Shown here in pieces: positions 32,708 to 41,571 of a stretch of DNA of 64,000 bases. Below the pieces are notes generated by a model. That model was not told where the DNA came from, made no database searches, and saw only the letters and a list, made by a program, of their open reading frames with translations. Source of the DNA: Candidatus Methanoplasma sp. (GTDB lineage Archaea > Thermoplasmatota > Thermoplasmata > Methanomassiliicoccales > Methanomethylophilaceae); the NCBI GenBank assembly GCA_031256955.1, contig JAIRPP010000008.1, forward strand, positions 272,001 to 336,000, in the 5' to 3' direction. The position numbers and the translations under genes are program-made. Numbering within the stretch: the first letter of the stretch is position 1; each line of letters starts with the position of its first letter.

Positions 32708-33255
32708 TCTCTCACCTTGTGCGATTTGTGGACGATGTATATCCCGTCCTGGAAGGTCCTCTTGTCGAATCCGACCCTCGAGGTGGCCTTCTCGAGGTTC
32801 GCCGCGGTCTGCCCGCAGTCCTCGATGCTGTTGCCCTCGACGGTCACGTCGGTCCCGCTGACCTTGACCTTGCACGCGCCGGCTATGTTGGCGTAGCGGG
32901 GCGCGTGGCCTCCCATGTAGTTGCTTATCTCCACGCGGCCGTCCTTGACGGCCACCTTCATCGGGAAGTGGGAGAAGACGACCTTCAGCGTGTATGTGAA
33001 CCCGACGGTCACGCCCTTTATCATGTTATTGATGTGCGCGACGTAGGTTCCCACCATGGCCTTGTCTTCCGTCCTGGGGTATTCGCTGCTTACGGCGACC
33101 TCCCCTTCCGCTATGGAGATGCTGACGCGAGGGTACGCGAAGTTTCTGCTCAATTCTCCCCTGGGCCCTTTGACCGTAACGGTACCGTCATTCATCGTGA
33201 CGGACACCCCGCCGGGGATGGCGATGGTGCTTTCGATCTTCCCTGCTATTGTCAT
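32704..33255 (-). CDS. rpl6: 50S ribosomal protein uL6
   Basis: 183 residues with the two-fold repeated L6 domain; the first copy has the VKGPRGELSRNFAYP segment and the C-terminal one ends with FQDGIYIVHKSHKVRE. It occupies the standard position between uS8 and eL32. The stop overlaps the eL32 start by 4 bp. Confidence 0.95.
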   Translation of the reverse strand: MTIAGKIESTIAIPGGVSVTMNDGTVTVKGPRGELSRNFAYPRVSISIAEGEVAVSSEYPRTEDKAMVGTYVAHINNMIKGVTVGFTYTLKVVFSHFPMKVAVKDGRVEISNYMGGHAPRYANIAGACKVKVSGTDVTVEGNSIEDCGQTAANLEKATSRVGFDKRTFQDGIYIVHKSHKVRE

Positions 33256-33264
33256 CTCTATTCC

Positions 33265-33654
33265 TCAGTACACGTATGCCAGCAGCTTGCCGCCGATGCC
33301 CTTCTCCTTGGCGTCGTCCTGGGTTATGACGCCCGCCGTGGTGGTCAGTATGAGCACTCCGAAGTCCTGGGCGGGGAGGAACCTCGCCTCGAACCCCTCT
33401 ATCTCGCTCGCTCTGACCGAGTATCTCGGCTTTATCACGCCGCAGTTGTTTATGGCCCCTTTGAGGACCACGCGGAACTTGCCCGCCTTGCCGTCGTCGA
33501 CGTACTCGAACTGATATATATACCCGTGGTCCTGCATGACCTTCAGCACGCGGCCGATGAGTTTGGAGGACGGCTGGATGGTGCATTCGCTCTTTCCTTC
33601 GGTCGCCGCATTTTTCATGACGCACATCGCGTCGTTGAGTGGATCGCTCTGCAT
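33265..33654 (-). CDS. rps8: 30S ribosomal protein uS8
   Basis: 129 residues of the archaeal uS8 type. It begins DPLNDAMCVMKNAATEGKSEC and ends GVITQDDAKEKGIGGKLLAYVY, the conserved 16S-rRNA-binding C-terminal region. It is 9 bp after uS14. Confidence 0.95.
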   Translation of the reverse strand: MQSDPLNDAMCVMKNAATEGKSECTIQPSSKLIGRVLKVMQDHGYIYQFEYVDDGKAGKFRVVLKGAINNCGVIKPRYSVRASEIEGFEARFLPAQDFGVLILTTTAGVITQDDAKEKGIGGKLLAYVY

Positions 33655-33663
33655 TTTGTCACC

Positions 33664-33810
33664 TCACGAATACTTCTTGAAGCCCAGCTCCGGGGCCTTG
33701 TCCCTGAAGCACTGGCGACAGAGGTGCATCCCGTATCTCCTGATGATGCCCCTCCTGCGTCCGCAGCGAGTGCAACCGTCTACCCTTCCGAACTTCTTCT
33801 TTGGCTTCAC
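33664..33810 (-). CDS. rps14: 30S ribosomal protein uS14 (zinc type); missing from ORF track
   Basis: A 48-residue gene too short for the ORF track. The minus-strand translation starts at a GTG that overlaps the uL5 stop (GTGA). It contains [15 protein letters not shown] and [19 protein letters not shown], so four cysteines in two CxxC pairs bind zinc. It occupies the canonical slot between uL5 and uS8. Confidence 0.95.
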   Translation of the reverse strand: MKPKKKFGRVDGCTRCGRRRGIIRRYGMHLCRQCFRDKAPELGFKKYS

Positions 33811-34316
33811 TCGACCACCTCTACTTCATAGTTTTCCTTCATGTATCTTATGGCCTCGTCGCGGTCCACGCGGTGGCTCTTGGGGATCTTGCGCCTGAGC
33901 AGGGACCTCTTGGTTATCCTGTTCCCGGCCCTCCTGAGCACCACGCTGACGTCCATCCCGAATATGCCGATCTCGGGGTCGTATTTCATCCCCTCGAAGT
34001 CGGTGTAGTCGGATATGCCGAAGGACATGTTGCCCTCCCTGTCGAACGAGTAGGCGTAGACCCTCCTCTCCCTGATCGGGAGCGCCCTGCCGAGGAAGCC
34101 CTCGGCGGCCTCTCCCCTGAGGGTGACCTTGCACCCGAGCGGCATGCCGACCCTGATGCCCAGGTCCCTGTTGACCGTCTTGGAGATGGTCTGCACGGAC
34201 TTCTGGCCCGTGACCATCTCCAGCACCTTCTGGGCCTTGACGAGCCTCTCGCCGGCCTCTCCGACGCCTATGTTGACGGTCACCTTGTCTATGCGTATGT
34301 CTCTGGGGGAGCTCAT
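33807..34316 (-). CDS. rpl5: 50S ribosomal protein uL5
   Basis: 169 residues and the 5S rRNA-binding central-protuberance protein. Features are [19 protein letters not shown] at the N-terminus, [26 protein letters not shown] near residue 42 and [16 protein letters not shown] near the end. I start at the ATG at 34316, which overlaps the eS4 stop as ATGA; the longer track ORF reads through eS4 in another frame. Confidence 0.95.
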   Translation of the reverse strand: MSSPRDIRIDKVTVNIGVGEAGERLVKAQKVLEMVTGQKSVQTISKTVNRDLGIRVGMPLGCKVTLRGEAAEGFLGRALPIRERRVYAYSFDREGNMSFGISDYTDFEGMKYDPEIGIFGMDVSVVLRRAGNRITKRSLLRRKIPKSHRVDRDEAIRYMKENYEVEVVE

Positions 34317-35020
34317 TCGGACGCCTCCGGCAGCTTTATCTCCGGCTTCGACGAGCCGATGATGAACACGTTCCTGAGGACGGTCTCCAGGCCGCTCTCG
34401 AACCTGACGACGTTGGCCGCCGACCCGCTGACCTTGACCTTCTCGGATATCGTGAAGACCTTGCCGGCCAGCGCGCCGTGGACGATGAGCGCGGACGCCC
34501 CCTTGACGAGGGAGTAGCGCGCGAGCACCGCCTGGGTGGACACGTCTATCTTCAGGGTGTCCCCGGACTCGTAGTCGTTCTCGTCCAGGAGCAGGTTCCT
34601 GCCCCCGCTGAGGTTGAGCTGGATCTTGCCGCCCCTCACCTTGGTCTTGCCCTCGACGCGGACGAGCTTCCATCCGGCCTCGTCGGCGCTTATGGGGACC
34701 AGGGTTATCTTGCCCTTGTCGGTGAGGAGGACGCGGAAGCTCTGCCCGGTCTTGGGCAGGGACACCGTGTCCATCACGCCTATGGGCGCCTTCGGGCTCT
34801 TGACGGGCTTCCCGTCCACCATGAGCTCGCGGTTCCCTATGATCCTCTTCGCCTCCTTGGCGGTGTCGCACGCGCCGATCATGTCCCTGAGGACCACGGC
34901 CGCGGGAAGGCTGCTCTCTATGGAGTGCGCCCCGGGGGACTGTTTGGTCACCCAGACCGCCGCCTTCCTCTTTATCGGCCAGGTCCTGGGCGCCGTCAGC
35001 CTCTTCATGTGGTCGCTCAT
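34313..35020 (-). CDS. rps4e: 30S ribosomal protein eS4
   Basis: 235 residues. The N-terminal MKRLTAPRTWPIKRKAAVWV and the S4-like segment around NRELMVDGKPVKSPKAPIGVMD are characteristic. A KOW-like beta segment occupies the C-terminal half. It starts inside the uL24 stop (ATGA overlap). Confidence 0.95.
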   Translation of the reverse strand: MSDHMKRLTAPRTWPIKRKAAVWVTKQSPGAHSIESSLPAAVVLRDMIGACDTAKEAKRIIGNRELMVDGKPVKSPKAPIGVMDTVSLPKTGQSFRVLLTDKGKITLVPISADEAGWKLVRVEGKTKVRGGKIQLNLSGGRNLLLDENDYESGDTLKIDVSTQAVLARYSLVKGASALIVHGALAGKVFTISEKVKVSGSAANVVRFESGLETVLRNVFIIGSSKPEIKLPEASE

Positions 35021-35391
35021 TGCCTACCCTCCTTGTTCTTCGATATCGAGTCCACCCTCCAGGGGTCCTCGGCGTTCAGCTTCGTGATCACCAGGTTGGA
35101 GGCGTGCACAGCGCGCGCCACCGCCGTCCCGTCGGCCTGGTTTATGGTCACTCCCTCCACCGAGACCCTGCCGGTCTTGGTGAAGACCTCTATGACCTTC
35201 CCCTCGGTCCCGCGCACGTCCTCGTCGCCGCGGAGGACCGCCACGGTGTCTCCCTTGCAAACCCTGGCCGAGCGGACCCCGTACTGCTCCCTCAGCTCGT
35301 GGCTGAGGGGGGCCGCGAGGGCCTTGCGCTTCACGTGGGCCGGCGCGTTGGCCTGCGCCTTCCTCTGTATCCTTGCCTTGCTGCTTGTCAT
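35017..35391 (-). CDS. rpl24: 50S ribosomal protein uL24
   Basis: 124 residues. The N-terminal basic extension of the archaeal form (HVKRKALAAPLSHELREQYGVRSARV) precedes the KOW motif (GDTVAVLRGDEDVRGTEGKVIEV). It lies 9 bp after uL14. Confidence 0.95.
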   Translation of the reverse strand: MTSSKARIQRKAQANAPAHVKRKALAAPLSHELREQYGVRSARVCKGDTVAVLRGDEDVRGTEGKVIEVFTKTGRVSVEGVTINQADGTAVARAVHASNLVITKLNAEDPWRVDSISKNKEGRQ

Positions 35392-35400
35392 GCGGACACC

Positions 35401-35799
35401 TCACACTATGGACCCTGCGGTCGCCGCTATGCGGGGCCACCTCTCGGCGGCCTCTTTGGCCACCGGCCCCTTTATGTCGGTCCCTTTGGTCTCGCCGGTC
35501 TCTGTCACGATCACGGCCGCGTTGTCCTCGAAGTAGACCATCGTGCCGTCGGGGCGCCTGGTCGGGCGCCTCTGGCGGACTATGACCGCCTGCACGATCT
35601 GCCTCCTCATTGCGGGGGTCCCCTTCTTGACGGACGCTATGACCACGTCGCCGACTCCGGCGCAGGGCACCCTCCGGGCCACCCCGTGGTAGCCGGGGAC
35701 GGTTATGATCTCTATCACTTTGGCCCCGGTGTTGTCGATCACGTCGAGGCGGGACCCGTTCTGTAGCCCCCTTATCTGAGTCCCTGCGATTCCCTTCAT
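35401..35799 (-). CDS. rpl14: 50S ribosomal protein uL14
   Basis: 132 residues, archaeal uL14. Key parts are [21 protein letters not shown], the [15 protein letters not shown] strand and the [25 protein letters not shown] region. It is 4 bp after uS17. Confidence 0.95.
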   Translation of the reverse strand: MKGIAGTQIRGLQNGSRLDVIDNTGAKVIEIITVPGYHGVARRVPCAGVGDVVIASVKKGTPAMRRQIVQAVIVRQRRPTRRPDGTMVYFEDNAAVIVTETGETKGTDIKGPVAKEAAERWPRIAATAGSIV

Positions 35800-35803
35800 G
35801 GAC

Positions 35804-36136
35804 TCACTCCCTCTTCTCGATCACTACGAAGGACACGGTCTTGGAGATGGGGCGGCACTCGGATATCCTCACGCGGTCGCCCACCTTGAGGCCGAGGCAG
35901 GGCGCCGCGTGGGACGGGTACCTGCTGGACCTCTTCTCGTATCTCTCGTATTTCTTCTGGTATTTCAGATAGTTGCGCTCAACTATCACGGTCTTGTTCA
36001 TCTTGACGGTCGCTACTACGCCGTCTATGATCTGCCCTCTGACCGACAGACTGCCGTGGAACGGGCAGTTGGGGTCGCCGCACTCTGAGGAGGGAGGGGT
36101 CACATCCAATCCTATGTCTCTGACTTTCGATGCCAT
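35804..36136 (-). CDS. rps17: 30S ribosomal protein uS17
   Basis: 110 residues, archaeal/eukaryal uS17. An N-terminal [12 protein letters not shown] segment precedes the OB-fold ([21 protein letters not shown]), which ends [20 protein letters not shown]. It lies 7 bp after the RNase P protein gene. Confidence 0.95.
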   Translation of the reverse strand: MASKVRDIGLDVTPPSSECGDPNCPFHGSLSVRGQIIDGVVATVKMNKTVIVERNYLKYQKKYERYEKRSSRYPSHAAPCLGLKVGDRVRISECRPISKTVSFVVIEKRE

Positions 36137-36143
36137 TAATCTC

Positions 36144-36398
36144 TCACCTAACCTTTTTTATCCTGTCTTCCGGCCGGTGCTGAATCTCTTCGCCTTTGAT
36201 GTCCAGGTATCCTTTGCCGCACGCGAATCTGAACTCGCCGCCCTGCTTGGGCACCATCCTGTCCGTCCCGGCGGACCTGACGGTGAACGTGTTCCTGGTC
36301 TCGTCGACTATCTTCCCGGATATCCCCGAGTAGGGCCTCGACAAGACCTCCACTTCCCTGCCTATGAGCTCCGACCTCATGAAATCGCTCCTGTTCAT
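36144..36398 (-). CDS. rnp1: Ribonuclease P protein component 1 (Rpp29/Pop4-like)
   Basis: An 84-residue Sm-like-fold protein subunit of archaeal RNase P, which removes 5' leaders from pre-t[33 protein letters not shown] and the later [19 protein letters not shown] fit Rpp29. Its place between SUI1 and uS17 inside the ribosomal operon is standard in euryarchaea. Confidence 0.92.
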   Translation of the reverse strand: MNRSDFMRSELIGREVEVLSRPYSGISGKIVDETRNTFTVRSAGTDRMVPKQGGEFRFACGKGYLDIKGEEIQHRPEDRIKKVR

Positions 36399-36399
36399 T

Positions 36400-36699
36400 T
36401 TACCTGACTTCCGTGCGGAACCCGATCTCTTCCAGGACGGCCTTGACCTTCTTCTTGTGGTCTCCCTGAAGCTCGATGCGCCCGTCCTTGCAGGTCCCGC
36501 CGGCCGCGCACTTGTTCTTTAGCTGTTTAGCCAGGTCTGCGATGTCGATGTCGTTCTCGTCGATGCCGTCTATGACCGTCACCATCTTGCCGTACCTGCG
36601 GCTGTCGACGGATATCCTGACGGTCTGTTGCTCGCGCGCGATCTCCTCGCACATGCAGAGCTCTTTTGGCAATCCGCATACCGGACATATGTCGACCAT
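36400..36699 (-). CDS. Translation initiation factor aIF1 (SUI1)
   Basis: A 99-residue SUI1/eIF1 family protein that monitors start-codon selection on the small subunit. The N-terminal Cys cluster (ICPVCGLPKELCMCE) is typical of archaeal aIF1. The core carries VTVIDGIDENDIDIADLAKQLK and KNKCAAGGTCKDGRIELQGDH. It ends in TAA, one of the few non-TGA stops here, and shares a base with uL29. Confidence 0.93.
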   Translation of the reverse strand: MVDICPVCGLPKELCMCEEIAREQQTVRISVDSRRYGKMVTVIDGIDENDIDIADLAKQLKNKCAAGGTCKDGRIELQGDHKKKVKAVLEEIGFRTEVR

Positions 36700-36908
36700 T
36701 AGTGTTCTTCCTCCCCCTTCTGGTTCTGAACGGTCAGGATGCGCGCTATGTTCGTCCTGAGGGCGCGTATTATCCCCGGGTTGGAGGGAGCCCCTCCCAT
36801 CGCGGAGACGCCCCTCTCGTGCATGAGCTCGTTGCGCAGCTCCTTCAGCTTCTCGTTGCGCTCCTCGTCGCTCATGCCCCTTATGTCGGCTGTCTTGAGG
36901 GAGGCCAT
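36699..36908 (-). CDS. rpl29: 50S ribosomal protein uL29
   Basis: 69 residues, two-helix uL29 near the exit tunnel. IRGMSDEERNEKLKELRNELM and NPGIIRALRTNIARILTVQNQ are characteristic. It is 1 bp after uS3. Confidence 0.95.
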   Translation of the reverse strand: MASLKTADIRGMSDEERNEKLKELRNELMHERGVSAMGGAPSNPGIIRALRTNIARILTVQNQKGEEEH

Positions 36909-36909
36909 C

Positions 36910-37584
36910 TCACTCCGCCTCCTCTATGACGGGCTCCGCCTGCGGGGCGGGCTCGGCGAACAGCTCGGGGAACTTGGCGGCGGCGTCGGTCTTGCTGAGG
37001 ACGGTCGTGTCCGCAGGCAGCCTCGCGTCGGGCCTCATTATCTCGACGGTCACGCCGATGACTCCCATCTTCAGCTTCGCGACGGCGTAGCCGCGCTCGA
37101 TGAAGTTGATCCTGGGCTCGCCGCAGAACTTGATGTAGCCCTCCTTGAACTTCTCGGTCCTGTGCCTCTGCCCGGTGAGCTTGCCCGCCAGTATGACGTG
37201 GCACCCGCGGGCGCCGGAGTCCATGACCCTGCGGACGGTGGAGTGCCCCGCCCTGCGGAAGTGCCATCCCCTCTCGAGGGAGAAGGCCAGCTTCTCCGCC
37301 ATGATCTGGGCGTTGAGGTTCGCGTCCACGACCTCGCTCACCTCGATCTGGGGGTTCTCGAAGCCGTACTTCTCGCTTATCGCCTGCGTCAGGTTCTTTA
37401 TGGTCTGCCCGCGCCTGCCTATGACCAGGCCGGGCCTCTCGGTGGTGAGGAGCACGCGGGTCCCCATCGGCGTCCTCTGGACGTCGAGGCCACCGAAGCC
37501 CGCGCGGCTGACCTCCTTCATGAGGTACTCCTTCAGAAGGACCCTGCGGATGTTCTCGGTGACGAATTTCCTCTCTGATGCCAT
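36910..37584 (-). CDS. rps3: 30S ribosomal protein uS3
   Basis: 224 residues. The KH type II domain contains VIGRRGQTIKNLTQAISEKYGF near residue 55. The C-terminal S3 domain has GARGCHVILAGKLTGQRHRTEKFKEG. A short acidic tail ends the protein. It directly abuts uL22. Confidence 0.95.
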   Translation of the reverse strand: MASERKFVTENIRRVLLKEYLMKEVSRAGFGGLDVQRTPMGTRVLLTTERPGLVIGRRGQTIKNLTQAISEKYGFENPQIEVSEVVDANLNAQIMAEKLAFSLERGWHFRRAGHSTVRRVMDSGARGCHVILAGKLTGQRHRTEKFKEGYIKFCGEPRINFIERGYAVAKLKMGVIGVTVEIMRPDARLPADTTVLSKTDAAAKFPELFAEPAPQAEPVIEEAE

Positions 37585-38037
37585 TTACTCGACCTCCTCG
37601 ATTATCACTTCTATGTTGGCCGTCTCCTGGTTCCACTGGGTCGCCCTGCCCTGGGCCCTGGGCATGTGCCCGGGGATGGTCTGGCCCCTCGCGACGGTGA
37701 TCGTGGAGATCGCCATGTTGGAGACGTCCAGGCCCTTGTACTCCGCGTTGGAGGACGCGCTCAGCACGACCCCCAGTATCGCCTTGGACGCCTTGACGGG
37801 GTATCTCCCCGGGCCGACGCCCTTCTTGTGGGACACGCGCTTGTTGTACCTCTTGAGGGGCACGGGCCTCTCCTCGGCGATGACCTCCTCGAGGGCGCGG
37901 ACCGCGGACTCCACCTTCATCCCGCGGATCATGCCCGCGACCTCGCGGGCGAACTTCGGGGACACGGGCTGGTCCTTGGCGCGGGCCTTGGCCGATACGT
38001 CGGGGTCCGATACTGCTGTGTAGCCTTTGTTGATCAT
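37585..38037 (-). CDS. rpl22: 50S ribosomal protein uL22
   Basis: 150 residues from the ATG at 38037, which has an SD-like GAGGTG 6 nt upstream; the track's GTG at 38046 is less likely. It has FAREVAGMIRGMKVESAVRALEEVIAEE and the archaeal loop VPLKRYNKRVSHKKGVGPGRYPVKASK. It lines the exit tunnel. It ends in TAA. Confidence 0.95.
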   Translation of the reverse strand: MINKGYTAVSDPDVSAKARAKDQPVSPKFAREVAGMIRGMKVESAVRALEEVIAEERPVPLKRYNKRVSHKKGVGPGRYPVKASKAILGVVLSASSNAEYKGLDVSNMAISTITVARGQTIPGHMPRAQGRATQWNQETANIEVIIEEVE

Positions 38038-38047
38038 GTCTAGCACC

Positions 38048-38509
38048 TCACTTCAGCGGCATGAACCTCGACGACCTCGTCGCGCCCACTCCGGGCCCGG
38101 AGTGCTGCGGCGCCCTTCTCGTGAGCACGAACTCGCCGATGTAGTGGCCGATCATCTCCGCCTTGATCTCTATGTCCTTGAACTCCTTCCCGTTGTAAAC
38201 GCTGACGGTCTTGCCGACGAACTGGGGGAGGACGGGTATGTCCCTGCGGTGGGTCCTGACCGGGCCCTCCGCCGACTTGAGCTTGTCCACGAGCAGCTGC
38301 TGCTCGTAGTTGAGGTCGCGGAGGTAGGTCCTCCTCGCCCTCGACGGCAGCAGCTCCAGGACCTCTTCCGTGGACATCGCCAGGAGCTCCTCCATGGTGA
38401 AGCCGCGGTACAGGAACTCCTTCTTCCTCCGGGCCTGGATCGCCGACGCCTTCTTCCTCGACTTCCTGCGGGTGGCCTTCGCCGACCCCATTATCTTGCT
38501 TTTAGCCAT
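38048..38509 (-). CDS. rps19: 30S ribosomal protein uS19
   Basis: 153 residues from the ATG at 38509 (the track adds a TTG codon). The archaeal form has a ~60-residue N-terminal extension, then the S19 core with RTHRRDIPVLPQFVGKTVSVYNGKEF and MIGHYIGEFVLTRR near the C-terminus. Confidence 0.95.
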   Translation of the reverse strand: MAKSKIMGSAKATRRKSRKKASAIQARRKKEFLYRGFTMEELLAMSTEEVLELLPSRARRTYLRDLNYEQQLLVDKLKSAEGPVRTHRRDIPVLPQFVGKTVSVYNGKEFKDIEIKAEMIGHYIGEFVLTRRAPQHSGPGVGATRSSRFMPLK

Positions 38510-38515
38510 CAAGCA

Positions 38516-39205
38516 TCACTTCCTCTTCTTGGGCGCCAGGAACCCGACCTTCTGTCCCGGCGACGCGGTTCTCTTCTGGCAGTTCGGTCCGCCCACGTGC
38601 GGGTGGCTTCCTCCACCGTGCGGGTGATCGACGGCGTTCATCGCCACGCCCTTGACCTTCTTGTTCGCGGTGGACCTGGACCTCAGGGTGAGGTAGTTCT
38701 TCCCCGCCTTGGCCAGGGGCTTGTCGCCCCTGCCGCCCCCGGCGACCACGCCTATGGCGGCGCGGCACCCGGGGTTCAGCTCCTTCATGGCCCCGGACGG
38801 CATCAGCACGACGACCTTCTCGCCCCTGCTGACCACCGTCGCCGAGGACCCGGCGGTCTTGACGAACTTGCCGCCGTCCCCCGGCTTGGCCTCGATGTTG
38901 TGCACCGCGGTCCCCTCGGGTATGTTGGACAGGGAGGTTATGTTGCCCGCGGCGACCTCGGTGCCGCCGACGGCGAGCCTCTGCCCGACCTTCGTCCCCT
39001 GGACCGCCAGCTGGTAGTCCGTGACCCCGCCGAAGTCGACGACGGCCAGCGGGCTCGTCCTCCCCGGCGCCTGGATCAGGTCCTTTATGGTCCCCGCGCC
39101 CTCGTTGAACTGGGGCAGGCGGACGTCGTCGACGTGCCTGTGGCTGGGGGAGCGGTAGTGGGAGCCTCCGCGGCCCCTCCTCTGCGTTATAAGTCTCTTT
39201 CCCAT
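38516..39205 (-). CDS. rpl2: 50S ribosomal protein uL2
   Basis: 229 residues. MGKRLITQRRGRGGSHYRSPSH starts the protein. The peptidyl-transferase-proximal loop AMNAVDHPHGGGSHPHVG, with its conserved histidine, lies near residue 190. In canonical order between uL23 and uS19. Confidence 0.95.
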   Translation of the reverse strand: MGKRLITQRRGRGGSHYRSPSHRHVDDVRLPQFNEGAGTIKDLIQAPGRTSPLAVVDFGGVTDYQLAVQGTKVGQRLAVGGTEVAAGNITSLSNIPEGTAVHNIEAKPGDGGKFVKTAGSSATVVSRGEKVVVLMPSGAMKELNPGCRAAIGVVAGGGRGDKPLAKAGKNYLTLRSRSTANKKVKGVAMNAVDHPHGGGSHPHVGGPNCQKRTASPGQKVGFLAPKKRK

Positions 39206-39214
39206 AAGATCACC

Positions 39215-39496
39215 TCAGAACACTCCGACCCTCATGCCGACGTCTTCGGCGGAGTAGCCTTCCTCCAGCTTGATTATGGCGTGCTTGCCGTCCTTCTGTA
39301 TCTTGGTCCAGACGCGCTCGACCTTGACCTCGAAGCGCTCCTCGAAGGCGTCCTTCACGTCGGACTTGCTGGCCTGCCTGTGCACGATGAACTCGATCTT
39401 GTTGCCGTCCTTGTACTTCTGCCTGGGGGTCCCGGACATGTAGTTGAGGGACTTCTCGGTCACGTACGGTCTGATGAGTATGTCGCTCTGCTTCAT
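39215..39496 (-). CDS. rpl23: 50S ribosomal protein uL23
   Basis: 93 residues. ILIRPYVTEKSLNYM and NKIEFIVHRQASKSDVKDAFEERFEVKVERV are the uL23 core that lies at the tunnel exit and docks SRP and translocon. I start at 39496 (ATGA overlap with uL4); the longer ORF in the track is not real. Confidence 0.95.
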   Translation of the reverse strand: MKQSDILIRPYVTEKSLNYMSGTPRQKYKDGNKIEFIVHRQASKSDVKDAFEERFEVKVERVWTKIQKDGKHAIIKLEEGYSAEDVGMRVGVF

Positions 39497-40263
39497 TGCG
39501 TCCACTCCCCTATCTTCGCCATGGCGGACCTGGTGTACACCGCGAGCCTCCCCGCGTCCCCTCCGGGCGCGAGCAGCCCCGCGCTGAGGGACCCGACCGC
39601 CTCGACCTCCACGCCCGGGAGGTTGGCCGCGCCCTTGAACACGGGCGCGTCCCTCTCCGAGACGACGATCAGCACGGAAACGGGGGTCCTGTACCTCCTG
39701 TTCCTCATCTTTCCGCGGCCGGCGCGGATCTTGCGGCCGTCCTTGGCCCTCTCCAGGTCGTATCCGACGCCTATGACGTCGAGGACGCCGCTTATCTCGG
39801 ACGTGGCCGAGAGGTTCTGGAACTCGTCCTCCACCACTATGGGGAAGGACAGGGAGTCGTCGAACCTGTGCCCGCGGGCCTTGACGGAATCGGCGCTGCC
39901 GGTCGCGGCCAGCGCGGACGCGCGGGCTATGGCGAGCTCCTTCCTGTTGACCTTCTGGGCCCATATCTTCTCAACCTTCGGGGGGTGCGCCCTCCTGCCG
40001 CTCACGTTGTTGGGCGACTGGGTGGCCTTCCTCCCGTCCTTGAGCCTCTGGACGCGGGACACGCCGCGCCCCTTGCCCCAGGTGCTGACGGAGTGCCTCA
40101 TGCCCGCGCGGGGCGCGGACCCGTACGGCTGCCTGGCGTTGGCGGCGGCCGCGAGGACGGCCTTCTTTATTATGTCCGGCCTGTACTGCGCCGAGAACGC
40201 CGCGGGTACGTCGATGGTGCCTGAGACCTCTCCCTTCATCGAGTAAACGTTGGTCTGTGTCAT
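39493..40263 (-). CDS. rpl4: 50S ribosomal protein uL4
   Basis: 256 residues, archaeal uL4. NARQPYGSAPRAGMRHSVSTWGKGRG is the conserved tunnel-loop region near residue 42. GRRAHPPKVEKIWAQKVNRKE and RAGRGKMRNRRYRTPVSVLIVV follow. The start is the ATG at 40263, just after uL3. Confidence 0.95.
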   Translation of the reverse strand: MTQTNVYSMKGEVSGTIDVPAAFSAQYRPDIIKKAVLAAAANARQPYGSAPRAGMRHSVSTWGKGRGVSRVQRLKDGRKATQSPNNVSGRRAHPPKVEKIWAQKVNRKELAIARASALAATGSADSVKARGHRFDDSLSFPIVVEDEFQNLSATSEISGVLDVIGVGYDLERAKDGRKIRAGRGKMRNRRYRTPVSVLIVVSERDAPVFKGAANLPGVEVEAVGSLSAGLLAPGGDAGRLAVYTRSAMAKIGEWTQ

Positions 40264-40268
40264 CTTTC

Positions 40269-41267
40269 TCACGCTCCCTGCTTCGATTCGGTGGAGACGT
40301 AGGTTATCTCCGGCGCCGCGACGTCCGCCTTCTTGGGGGCCCTCGCCGCGTCTCTGAGCCTTATGAGCCTCTTGGTCGGGCCGGGGACGGACCCGTGGAT
40401 GAGGACGTAGGTGTTCCTCACCTCGCCGTAGTTGAGGAAGCCGCCCTTCGGGTTGACCTCCTCGCCGTCGGCTCCGACCTTGACTATCTTCTTGTTGAAC
40501 TCGGTCCTCTGGTGGTATCCGAGCTGGCCCGCCTGGGGGACGGTGCCCCTGACGTACCCGGGCCTCTTGGGCCCGAGGTTGCCTATCCCGCGGCGGTGCT
40601 TGCTGTTCCTGTGGGAGAGCAGCTTGACCCCCCAGCGCTTGGTGACGCCCTGGAAGCCCTTGCCCTTGGTGACCGCTATGACGTCGACGAAGGCGCCGTC
40701 GGCCGCGAACGCGGTCACGGGGACCTCCTGTCCGAGCAGGCCCTTGGCGTACTCCATCCTGTCCTTGACGGTCCCTCCGCCGATCCTGAGCTCCATGAGG
40801 TCGGGGACCTTCTTGGGGACCCCGGTGATCTTCTTGGGCTGCGTGTAGGCGAGGACGCGGACGTCCTCGAAGTCGGCTCCGGAATACTTGTCGAACCCCG
40901 CGGGCCCGTGGCCCGCCGGGGAGCTTATCCTCTTGGACAGCAGGGGGTCTAGGTCCTGCGCCCACACCTCGCCGGCGGTCTTGAGCCCTATCACCGTGCT
41001 CTCGTAGAATCTGACCGCGGCGACTTTCATCGGCGGCACCTCGACCACCGTGACCGGCACCTGGACCTCCATCCCAGAGGTGGTGCTCTTGGGCCTCTTG
41101 TCGACTATGAACGCATGCGTCATGCCGACCTTGTATCCCGCGAACCCCTGTATCTTAGGGGCTCCGCTGATGTCGGGCCATGAATCGAGCCTCGGGGTCT
41201 GCGACTGTGCTCTCTTCCTCGGGCCGAAGCCTTTGGATCCTCTCTTTGGACGTCTCCTTTGTGGCAT
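40269..41267 (-). CDS. rpl3: 50S ribosomal protein uL3
   Basis: 332 residues, archaeal/eukaryal uL3 and the first gene of the operon. MPQRRRPKRGSKGFGPRKRAQ starts it; GKGFQGVTKRWGVKLLSHRNSKHRRGIG near residue 195 is the conserved region reaching toward the peptidyl-transferase centre. An untranslated region with TATA-like elements precedes it. uL4 follows. Confidence 0.95.
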   Translation of the reverse strand: MPQRRRPKRGSKGFGPRKRAQSQTPRLDSWPDISGAPKIQGFAGYKVGMTHAFIVDKRPKSTTSGMEVQVPVTVVEVPPMKVAAVRFYESTVIGLKTAGEVWAQDLDPLLSKRISSPAGHGPAGFDKYSGADFEDVRVLAYTQPKKITGVPKKVPDLMELRIGGGTVKDRMEYAKGLLGQEVPVTAFAADGAFVDVIAVTKGKGFQGVTKRWGVKLLSHRNSKHRRGIGNLGPKRPGYVRGTVPQAGQLGYHQRTEFNKKIVKVGADGEEVNPKGGFLNYGEVRNTYVLIHGSVPGPTKRLIRLRDAARAPKKADVAAPEITYVSTESKQGA

Positions 41268-41571
41268 ATGCTCACATTCCTGCGAGGGTCTCTTCGCTAA
41301 CCTCGCGCATTATAGACGAACGCGTCTTATGCTCCTACCGTGACGCCGATTCATCTCGAAAACTTCGACATGAGTGAATATGGGTTGCCTAGGCATTGCC
41401 CGTGCGTCTGGTCGGACATACAGCAGTCCAATCTTAGGTCTCGTATAATGGACAGGTATTTAAAGATGCGTTTTTCCGGGGCGGCTCCGCGCCGCGGAGG
41501 GGGGCGGGCCCCGTTAAAAGATGTCGAATCGCGCGCCCGGGCGCGACGCGCCCTCCCCCCCCCCCATCGGG
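41268..41571 (-). promoter_or_regulatory. Promoter and leader region of the ribosomal operon
   Basis: 304 bp without a gene. On the minus strand TCTATAATG (about 41308-41316) lies ~45 bp before the uL3 ATG, giving a short leader. A second box (CTTTAAATACC, about 41455-41465) and a third (CCATTATACG) lie farther upstream and would give a leader or separate RNA of about 150 nt. That stretch has a TGCCTAGGCA palindrome and a TCGAA-GTT-TTCGA hairpin. An 11-base C run lies at 41555-41565. No known RNA family was recognised. Confidence 0.4.

Noticed and set aside
38027-40246. 739-residue plus-strand ORF
   Set aside because: Antisense to uS19, uL2, uL23 and uL4, all of which are secure. GC-rich codon bias leaves the opposite strand open.
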